Under the pieces are notes generated by a model. The model was not told where the DNA came from and did not search any database. It saw only the letters and a list, made by a program, of their open reading frames with translations. 6,611 nucleotides of DNA from Bacillota bacterium (GTDB lineage: Bacteria; Bacillota; Clostridia; Lachnospirales; Lachnospiraceae), in contig JAEWHU010000343.1 of the NCBI GenBank assembly GCA_023387635.1, positions 1 through 6,611 of the forward strand, in the 5' to 3' direction. A program made the position numbers and the translations under genes. Positions 1-5,470 of the stretch are shown in pieces; the first letter of the stretch is position 1; each line of letters opens with the position of its first letter.

Positions 1-1403
1 ATATTGGTGCTTCCAGTGGTAGACATATCCTTGGAACTAAAAAAAATGGAAAAATCGTATTAGAAGAAATATATCGCTTTGAAAATAAGCTTGTTTCTGA
101 GAATGGACATTTATGTTGGGAATTTGATAAATTATTTGAAGCAATTCTTAATGGTCTTAAGAAGTGTAAAGAGATTGGTAAAATTCCAACTAGTATGGGT
201 ATAGATACTTGGGGCGTTGACTTTGTTTTACTTGATGAAGAAGATAAAGTTATTGGACCAACCATCGGATATCGTGACAGTAGAACCGATAATATGGATC
301 TTAAAGTCCAGGAAAAAATATCAGCCAAAGATTTATATGCAAGAACTGGGATACAAAAACAATTATTTAATACAATCTATCAATTGATGGCTGTAAAAGA
401 ACAAACGCCAGAATATTTAGATAAAGCAAAATCATATTTAATGACACCAGAATACTTTAATTTCTTATTAACTGGTGTGAAAAAGCATGAATATACAATT
501 GCATCAACTACGCAATTAGTAAGCCCAATCACGAAACAATGGGATTATGAATTGCTTGATTTACTTGGAATCAAAAAGGATATATTTAAAGAAATCTGCC
601 CTCCAGGTGAATCAGTTGGTCACTTTTCAAAAGAAATCAAAGAATTAGTAGGATTTGATTGTGAGGTTATCCTAGCACCTACACATGATACAGCATCTGC
701 AGTTCTTGCAGTTCCTACTTCTGATGATGATGCAATTTACATAAGTTCAGGTACTTGGTCACTTATGGGTATTGAACTAGAAGAAGCAAATCTTAGCCAA
801 GAAAGTATGATGCTTAATTTATCCAATGAAGGTGGATATGATTATCGTTTCCGTTATTTAAAGAATATAATGGGATTATGGATGATACAATCTGTTCGTA
901 ATGAACTTAAAATAAGTAGTCCATTTGATAATAATGCACAGGCGGAATATTCTTTTGCTAAGCTTTGTGAGGAAGCAGCGGCTAATGATGAATATAAAGG
1001 CAGAGTAGACGTAAATGATAATAGATTTTTAGCACCAAAGAGTATGATAGAGGAAATAAACAATGCATTAATTGAAAGTGGGTATAAAAAACCAGCAAAT
1101 GTTGGTGAATTAGCTGCTTGTATTTATCAAAGTTTAGCTTATAGTTATGGCGAAACTATAAAGGAATTAGAAGACGTAACTGGTAAGGCTTTTAGTAAAA
1201 TTCATATTGTTGGTGGTGGCAGCAATGCATCTTACCTCAATGAATTAACTGCAAAATACACAAAAAGAAAGGTGTATGCAGGTCCAACAGAAGCAACAGC
1301 TATTGGTAACTTACTTTGTCAAATGTTAAAAGCAAATGAATATGGTAATATCGTGGAAGCAAGAAAAGCGGTTTATGATTCTTTTGAAGTGAAAGAAGTT
1401 TAA
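1..1403 (+). CDS. rhaB: L-rhamnulokinase, 5'-truncated at window edge
   Basis: This FGGY-family sugar kinase phosphorylates L-rhamnulose with ATP to give L-rhamnulose 1-phosphate, the second step of cytoplasmic rhamnose breakdown after RhaA and before the RhaD aldolase. The frame is already open at base 3, where it reads IGASSGRHILG, the N-terminal phosphate-binding strand of rhamnulokinases. The ATG at 195 is therefore internal (GIDTWGVDF). The 466 visible residues lack only the first few; RhaB is usually about 470-490 residues. Other landmarks are IGYRDSRTD, ARTGIQKQLFNTIYQ, the segment APTHDTASAV with the likely catalytic Asp at 687-689, SSGTWSLMG, and the C-terminal adenine-site glycine cluster GGGSN at about 1212-1226. 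No frameshift or internal stop is present. Its promoter and any rhaA/rhaD partners lie upstream, outside the window. The gene ends at the hairpin at 1408-1443, so it is probably the last gene of its operon. Confidence 0.95.
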   Translation, partial: IGASSGRHILGTKKNGKIVLEEIYRFENKLVSENGHLCWEFDKLFEAILNGLKKCKEIGKIPTSMGIDTWGVDFVLLDEEDKVIGPTIGYRDSRTDNMDLKVQEKISAKDLYARTGIQKQLFNTIYQLMAVKEQTPEYLDKAKSYLMTPEYFNFLLTGVKKHEYTIASTTQLVSPITKQWDYELLDLLGIKKDIFKEICPPGESVGHFSKEIKELVGFDCEVILAPTHDTASAVLAVPTSDDDAIYISSGTWSLMGIELEEANLSQESMMLNLSNEGGYDYRFRYLKNIMGLWMIQSVRNELKISSPFDNNAQAEYSFAKLCEEAAANDEYKGRVDVNDNRFLAPKSMIEEINNALIESGYKKPANVGELAACIYQSLAYSYGETIKELEDVTGKAFSKIHIVGGGSNASYLNELTAKYTKRKVYAGPTEATAIGNLLCQMLKANEYGNIVEARKAVYDSFEVKEV

Positions 1404-1407
1404 AATA

Positions 1408-1443
1408 AAAGAGGTAGAGGACCATAGAAGTCCCTACCTCTTT
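1408..1443. terminator. Bidirectional intrinsic terminator between convergent rhaB and ABC-F genes
   Basis: A perfect 10-bp stem pairs AAAGAGGTAG (1408-1417) with CTACCTCTTT (1434-1443). Three more pairs (1419-1421 with 1431-1433) follow after one bulged A, leaving a loop of about nine bases. Read on the + strand, the stem runs into TTTAAAATTT, 4 bases after the rhaB stop. Read on the - strand, it runs into CTCTTTTATTTTA, 19 bases after the ABC-F stop. The hairpin can thus end both converging transcripts. The U-tract is better for the - strand. Confidence 0.85.
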
Positions 1444-1462
1444 AAAATTTACCTATGAAATA

Positions 1463-3094
1463 TTATTCTTCATCTGTTTTGCTATATTGCATAACTTGTC
1501 TCTTGCGAGCAAATTCATCACTATCAAGGTATTCATCATAAGTGGATATCTTATCGATTAATCCATTTGGTGTTAATTCCATAATACGATTAGCAATTGT
1601 TTGAACAAATTGGTGATCCTGTGAAGTAAATAGGATTACTCCACTGAATTTAATTAATCCATTGTTAAGTGCAGTGATAGATTCCATATCTAAATGGTTG
1701 GTAGGTTCATCCATGATTAATACGTTAGAACCTAAAATCATCATCTTAGATAACATAACTCTAACTTTTTCACCACCAGATAATACGCGAACCTTCTTAA
1801 TTCCTTCTTCTCCTGCAAATAACATTCTGCCAAGGAATCCACGAACGTAAGTAACATCTTTTTCAGTAGAATAAGGCATTAACCAGTCAACAATGGTATC
1901 ATCAGAATCAAAGTGTTTTGTATTATCTTTTGGGAAATAGGAATTTGTAGTTGTGATACCCCATTTATAATTTCCTTCATCTGGTTCCATCTCTCCAGAT
2001 AGGATTTGGAATAGAGTGGTAGTTGCAAGCGTGTTAGGACCAACGAAAGCTACTTTATCATCTTTATTAATAGTAAAAGAAATATTGTCTAATACTTTAA
2101 CACCATCAATTGTTTTTGATAGATTTGTAACTGTTAATACTTCATTACCAATTTCTCTAAATGGTCTAAAATCAATGTATGGATATTTACGGCTTGAAGG
2201 TCTAATATCATCAAGTTCAATTTTATCAAGAGCTTTTTTACGTGATGTAGCTTGTTTTGATTTTGATGCATTGGCACTAAATCTTTGTATAAATTCTTGT
2301 AACTCTTTGATTTTTTCTTCTTTTTTCTTATTAGCTTCTTTCATTTGTCTTACCATTAACTGACTTGATTCATACCAGAAGTCATAGTTACCAGCGTATA
2401 ATTGAATTTTGGCATAATCGATATCAGCTGTATGGGTACATACTTTATTTAAGAAATATCTATCATGGGATACAACGATTACTGTATTCTCAAAGTTTAT
2501 TAAGAATTCTTCTAACCACCTTATTGCTTCCATATCTAAATGGTTTGTTGGTTCGTCAAGAAGTAGAATATCTGGATTACCAAAAAGTGCTTGCGCTAAT
2601 AATACTTTTACTTTTTCTCCACCAGTGAGTTCACTCATAAGTTTGTAGTGTAAGGAAGTGTCTATTCCAAGACCATTAAGAAGTTGAGCAGCATCGGATT
2701 CGGCTTCCCAACCATTTAAGGTAGCGAATTCGCCTTCTAATTCACTTGCTTTAATACCATCTGCTTCTGTGAAATCTTCTTTCGCATAAATAGCATCTTT
2801 TTCTTTCATAATCTCGTATAATCTTTTATTACCCATAATTACAGTACTAAGTACATCAAACTCATCATACTTAAAGTGATCTTGTTGTAAGAAGGATAAA
2901 CGTTGTCCTGGAGTAATGATGATATCACCTTTGGATGGTTCTATTTGGCCAGAAAGAATTTTAAGAAATGTGGACTTACCTGCACCATTAGCACCAATTA
3001 AACCATAACAGTTACCCTCAGTGAATTTAATATTTACGTCTTCAAATAAGGCTCTTTTACCAAGCCTTAAGGTTATATTACTTGCTTGAATCAT
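1463..3094 (-). CDS. ABC-F family ATPase, YbiT/YkpA-like, with degenerate second ATP site
   Basis: This is a soluble tandem-ATPase ABC-F protein of 543 residues. ABC-F proteins bind the ribosomal E site and act on translation; the YbiT/YkpA branch is housekeeping or stress-related, not a known antibiotic-resistance determinant. There are no membrane segments. Domain 1 has Walker A GANGAGKST (34-42), signature LTGGE (156-160), Walker B ILLLDE (176-181) and switch His210 (SHDRYF). A Lys/Glu-rich linker, probably a helical hairpin, covers about 240-300. Domain 2 has signature LSGGE (438-442) and Walker B VLIMDEPTNHLD with Glu463. However, its Walker A reads GPNTLATTT (352-360), with Thr358 where Lys is expected, and its switch reads SQDH, with Gln492 for His. 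The start is supported by AGAGAGG at 3102-3108, seven bases before the ATG. The leader is short with no attenuator, unlike many resistance ABC-F genes. YbiT/YkpA type is my best assignment from length and motifs; a neighbouring subfamily is possible. Confidence 0.92.
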   Translation of the reverse strand: MIQASNITLRLGKRALFEDVNIKFTEGNCYGLIGANGAGKSTFLKILSGQIEPSKGDIIITPGQRLSFLQQDHFKYDEFDVLSTVIMGNKRLYEIMKEKDAIYAKEDFTEADGIKASELEGEFATLNGWEAESDAAQLLNGLGIDTSLHYKLMSELTGGEKVKVLLAQALFGNPDILLLDEPTNHLDMEAIRWLEEFLINFENTVIVVSHDRYFLNKVCTHTADIDYAKIQLYAGNYDFWYESSQLMVRQMKEANKKKEEKIKELQEFIQRFSANASKSKQATSRKKALDKIELDDIRPSSRKYPYIDFRPFREIGNEVLTVTNLSKTIDGVKVLDNISFTINKDDKVAFVGPNTLATTTLFQILSGEMEPDEGNYKWGITTTNSYFPKDNTKHFDSDDTIVDWLMPYSTEKDVTYVRGFLGRMLFAGEEGIKKVRVLSGGEKVRVMLSKMMILGSNVLIMDEPTNHLDMESITALNNGLIKFSGVILFTSQDHQFVQTIANRIMELTPNGLIDKISTYDEYLDSDEFARKRQVMQYSKTDEE

Positions 3095-3137
3095 TTTTTT
3101 TCCTCTCTAAATTAAAAATCTGTATATATTCATTTCT

Positions 3138-3165
3138 ATTTTAACGTATATTTACTTTTTTGCAA
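3138..3165 (-). promoter_or_regulatory. Putative sigma-A promoter of the ABC-F gene
   Basis: On the - strand TTGCAA (3160-3165) serves as a weak -35 and TAAAAT (3138-3143) as a good -10, with a 16-base spacer. Transcription would begin near 3131, giving a leader of about 37 bases before the ATG at 3094. The -35 matches only partly, so this rests mainly on the -10 and its position. Confidence 0.45.
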
Positions 3166-3260
3166 GTACTTTGTTTTATAAATAGCTATTTGCACGGAAT
3201 GTAAATATAAATAAAGGTGAAAAATTAAGAAAGTTGTAAGTTTCTAGGCTTTTACTAACA

Positions 3261-3289
3261 TTGACTTTTAATATTATGTCATATAAAAT
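3261..3289 (+). promoter_or_regulatory. Putative strong sigma-A promoter of the acyltransferase operon or of a leader RNA
   Basis: TTGACT (3261-3266) matches the -35 consensus at five of six positions and TAAAAT (3284-3289) matches the -10 at five of six, with an ideal 17-base spacer. The predicted start is near 3296, about 225 bases before the start codon of the next gene. No better promoter is seen nearer to that gene. Confidence 0.6.
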
Positions 3290-3408
3290 AAGATTAATTA
3301 TATACATTTTACGACTTATCATGGTGTCGATCGTGAGGTTCTTATAAAATTAGCATGAAATGGGAATTATGTATAAGAGATGTTTGCTCATTTTCAGTAT
3401 TTGGATCC

Positions 3409-3470
3409 AAGAGTGAAAGAAAATATTATTTTAGAAAGGTTGCCAGCATGTGATTCTTTCACTCTTTTTT
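3409..3470 (+). terminator. Terminator-like hairpin within the operon leader
   Basis: A perfect 13-bp stem pairs AAGAGTGAAAGAA (3409-3421) with TTCTTTCACTCTT (3454-3466), directly followed by a T-rich run (TTTTTT ending at 3470, then ATTTAT). The loop is long (32 bases) and the stem has only four G-C pairs, so termination may be incomplete, as expected of a regulated attenuator. It lies 50 bases before the start codon of the next gene. No coding region ends just upstream, so it does not look like an ordinary gene-end terminator. Confidence 0.6.
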
Positions 3471-3509
3471 ATTTATGGCAGTATCGCAGATAAGTCTGGG
3501 ATATGCAAT

Positions 3510-3514
3510 GGGTG
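3510..3514 (+). promoter_or_regulatory. Weak ribosome binding site of the acyltransferase-like gene
   Basis: GGGTG lies six bases before the ATG at 3521 and is the only purine-rich candidate. It is clearly poorer than GAGGTAGGA before the second gene (4785-4793) and AGAGGTG before the third (5461-5467). The protein alignment still favours this start, because the family motif EWSRLDNAAKIFP begins at residue 8 and no earlier in-frame start is visible. Confidence 0.4.
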
Positions 3515-3520
3515 TAAAAA

Positions 3521-4783
3521 ATGAATCGAAAAAAAAAGGTTGAATGGTCAAGGCTTGATAATGCTGCAAAAATATTCCCGCCAAATAGTAATGACAAAGA
3601 TACAAAAGTATTTCGTATAGCTTGTGAATTATACGAAGATGTTGATCCTATTATTTTGCAAGAGGCATTAGAAGAGACTATAGAAAAGTTTCCCTTATAC
3701 CGTTCAGTTTTAAGAAAGGGATTATTCTGGTATTACCTTGAGAGTAGTAACCTACCTATCGTAGTCACAGAGGAAGCTACACCAGTATGTGCAAGAATCT
3801 ATTATACCAATAGTAAAAATTTATTATTTCGAGTAAATTATTATAGAAAGCGCATAAATTTAGAAGTATATCATTCTTTGTCGGATGGTACTGGTGCTCA
3901 ATGGTTTATGAAATCCTTAATATATCAATATTTATTATTAAAAAATAAAGACAAATATAAAGACGAAGTCCCATACCTTGGATCGGAAGGTTCTGTAAGT
4001 AAAAAGATGGATGATAGTTTCCTGAAACATTACACAGAAAAGAAAGCATTAAAAGGAAAGATTCATCAGGAAGCTTATCATATCCGTGGTACAAGAAGAG
4101 AAGAAAATAGAATGCTACTTGTTGAGGGGATTATGTCAGCAAAAGCGGTTTTAGATGTCGCGCATAAATATAATACCACATTAACGATTTATCTCACCTC
4201 TTTATTTATATATTCCATTTACAAAGAAATGCCTGAGAGGGGAAAAAAATACCCGATTGTATTGTCTGTACCTGTTAACTTAAGAAATTATTTTAAATCA
4301 GAATCAGCAAGGAATTTCTTTAGTACTATTTTGATATCTTATCAATGTAGTGAAAAAAATGTTACTTTAAATGACGTGATAGATTGTGTAAGTAAAAGTT
4401 TTGTTAGTGAATTAACAGAAGAAAAATTAAAAGACCATATGGACAGGCTACTTACCTTAGAAAACAACCTTTTTGCTAGGCTAGTACCAAGAGTAATTAA
4501 AGATATAGCACTTCGGATTGCCAATCATTCTGTTGATAATGGAATAACTGCTGCATTGTCCAACATAGGAAGAGTAACTATGCCAAAAGAGATGAAGGAT
4601 GATATTCGTTTATTTGATGTTTTTACTAGTGCAAGAAGACCACAAATATGCATGTGTTCTTATGAAGACAATCTAGTTATTAGTTTTACTTCTCCATATA
4701 AAGAGACGGATATACAAAAGGAATTTTTTCAGTTACTTGCAGACAATGGAGTAAAAATAGAAATTGCTACTAATATAGATTAG
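3521..4783 (+). CDS. Condensation/alcohol-acetyltransferase-like protein (HxxxDG acyltransferase fold)
   Basis: The 420-residue protein belongs to the CoA-dependent acyltransferase superfamily that includes NRPS condensation domains, PapA-type acyltransferases and alcohol acetyltransferases. These move an acyl group from a thioester to a hydroxyl or amine. The N-terminus, WSRLDNAAKIFPP (9-21), is typical of Firmicutes members annotated 'alcohol acetyltransferase'. The catalytic motif is YHSLSDG (117-123), with the base His118 and structural Asp122 kept; the first His of the classic HHxxxDG is Tyr, which this superfamily often tolerates. Later landmarks are VPVNLR (250-255) and ALSNIGRV (345-352), followed by a C-terminal strand-helix (LVISFTSPYKETDIQKEFF). 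No signal peptide or membrane segment is seen, so it is probably cytoplasmic. It is followed after 11 bases by the zinc-ribbon membrane protein, with which I recall such proteins being paired in Lachnospiraceae. The substrate cannot be told from sequence; a free-standing NRPS-like role is unlikely because no carrier-protein or adenylation gene is nearby. Confidence 0.85.
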   Translation: MNRKKKVEWSRLDNAAKIFPPNSNDKDTKVFRIACELYEDVDPIILQEALEETIEKFPLYRSVLRKGLFWYYLESSNLPIVVTEEATPVCARIYYTNSKNLLFRVNYYRKRINLEVYHSLSDGTGAQWFMKSLIYQYLLLKNKDKYKDEVPYLGSEGSVSKKMDDSFLKHYTEKKALKGKIHQEAYHIRGTRREENRMLLVEGIMSAKAVLDVAHKYNTTLTIYLTSLFIYSIYKEMPERGKKYPIVLSVPVNLRNYFKSESARNFFSTILISYQCSEKNVTLNDVIDCVSKSFVSELTEEKLKDHMDRLLTLENNLFARLVPRVIKDIALRIANHSVDNGITAALSNIGRVTMPKEMKDDIRLFDVFTSARRPQICMCSYEDNLVISFTSPYKETDIQKEFFQLLADNGVKIEIATNID

Positions 4784-4794
4784 TGAGGTAGGAT

Positions 4795-5454
4795 ATGAAA
4801 TTTTGTGAACACTGTAAAGTATATGTAAAGGACAGTGGGAAAAATTGTCCCTTGTGTGAAAATACGTTAATCGGTGAAAATACTGGTGATGATATATTCC
4901 CTACTATTCCTGAAACTTATCAATATAATTTGATACTTCGTATCATGGTATTTTTGACAATATGTATTAGTGCTATTAGTTTAGCTGTTAACACCATGTT
5001 TCCAATGAAATTAAATTGGCCAATGTTTGTGATTGTAGGTATGCTTTGTACTTGGATTAGTTTATACTTAGTAATAAAACAAAGACATAATATTCCAAAA
5101 AGTTTGGTGTGGCAAGTAGGTATAATTACTATATTTGCAGTAATATGGGATGTATGGACGGGGTGGAATGGGTGGTCGATTGAATATGTCCTACCAATAT
5201 CCTGTCTATGTGCTATGATAGTTATGTCAATTACAGCAAAGGTACTTAATTTAGTGATTAAAGATTTTATCATATATTTATTGCTAGATGGTATCTTTGG
5301 TTTTATACCTGCCATATTTTTAGCCCTAGACTTAATAACGTTTAAATATCCATCTATTATATGTGTAACAGTTAGCGTAATATCTTTAGCAGCAGTTTTA
5401 CTATTTAAAGGTGAAGAAATTTATGAGGAATTAAATAAGAGAATGCATTTATAG
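4795..5454 (+). CDS. Zinc-ribbon, six-helix membrane protein (DUF6320-like)
   Basis: The 219-residue protein has two parts. The N-terminus is a four-cysteine zinc ribbon, CxxC (Cys4, Cys7) and CPLC (Cys18, Cys21). A short linker leads to about six hydrophobic segments, near residues 45-68, 74-94, 104-122, 130-150, 157-181 and 185-204, and a charged cytoplasmic-looking tail (KGEEIYEELNKR). Segment 3-4 has a Trp-rich loop (WDVWTGWNGW, 118-127). This arrangement matches what I recall as DUF6320, a family of unknown function found beside alcohol-acetyltransferase-like genes in Lachnospiraceae; the family name is from memory. The strong ribosome site GAGGTAGGA (4785-4793) and the 11-base gap after the previous stop indicate co-transcription. 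A membrane anchor or partner for the acyltransferase-like protein is a reasonable inference, not shown. No transporter or enzyme motif is seen. Confidence 0.85.
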   Translation: MKFCEHCKVYVKDSGKNCPLCENTLIGENTGDDIFPTIPETYQYNLILRIMVFLTICISAISLAVNTMFPMKLNWPMFVIVGMLCTWISLYLVIKQRHNIPKSLVWQVGIITIFAVIWDVWTGWNGWSIEYVLPISCLCAMIVMSITAKVLNLVIKDFIIYLLLDGIFGFIPAIFLALDLITFKYPSIICVTVSVISLAAVLLFKGEEIYEELNKRMHL

Positions 5455-5470
5455 AAACTTAGAGGTGATT

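Larger units (their letters stand above)
3095..3520. other. Divergent intergenic region, 426 bases
   Basis: This very AT-rich gap separates the - strand ABC-F gene from the + strand acyltransferase operon. It holds the ABC-F promoter and ribosome site (3102-3165), the operon promoter (3261-3289) and a leader with a terminator-like hairpin (3409-3470). I see nothing convincing in 3166-3260 beyond a 12-base palindrome, AAATAGCTATTT (3180-3191), which could be chance in such AT-rich DNA. No tRNA, T-box motif, known riboswitch core, CRISPR repeat or insertion-sequence end was recognised. Confidence 0.7.
3296..3520 (+). promoter_or_regulatory. Long 5' leader with terminator-like hairpin; possible attenuator or small RNA
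   Basis: From the predicted start near 3296 to the ATG at 3521 the RNA is about 225 bases long and contains a terminator-like hairpin at 3409-3470. Upstream of it are weaker possible pairings, such as TCTTATA (3340-3346) with TATAAGA (3372-3378), and CGAC (3312-3315) with GTCG (3326-3329). No known riboswitch consensus was recognised. Either the operon is controlled by readthrough of the hairpin, or the promoter and hairpin delimit an independent small RNA of about 175 bases and the operon has another promoter that I cannot see. Confidence 0.4.

Noticed and set aside
195..1403. Taking the ATG at 195 as the rhaB start
   Set aside because: The same frame is open to base 3 and encodes the conserved N-terminal IGASSGRHILG and following residues, so the gene begins before the window.
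2016..2628. Open frames on the + strand (115 and 87 codons) opposite the ABC-F gene
   Set aside because: They lie opposite well-conserved ABC-F coding sequence and have no motif of their own.
3180..3191. 12-base palindrome AAATAGCTATTT as an operator
   Set aside because: About one or two such palindromes are expected by chance in a window this size, and it sits upstream of the weak -35 rather than over the promoter.
3401..3410. 10-base palindrome TTGGATCCAA next to the leader hairpin
   Set aside because: It is short, not repeated elsewhere and cannot form a hairpin with a usable loop; most likely chance.
3355..3453. 32-codon open frame in the leader (begins MKWELCIRDV), and a short stretch before it reading HGVDREVLIKLA
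   Set aside because: There is no ribosome site, and the stretch before it ends at a stop and cannot be tied to any gene. A decayed gene is possible but a dozen residues are not enough evidence.
3380..3493. 37-codon open frame in the leader (begins MFAHFQYLDPRVKEN)
   Set aside because: It lacks a properly spaced ribosome site, runs straight through both arms of the hairpin and resembles no family I know. A leader peptide cannot be fully excluded but is unsupported.
4920..5315. 131-codon open frame on the - strand inside the membrane-protein gene
   Set aside because: It is antisense to a gene with a clear zinc ribbon, membrane helices and ribosome site, and its sequence shows no recognisable family.
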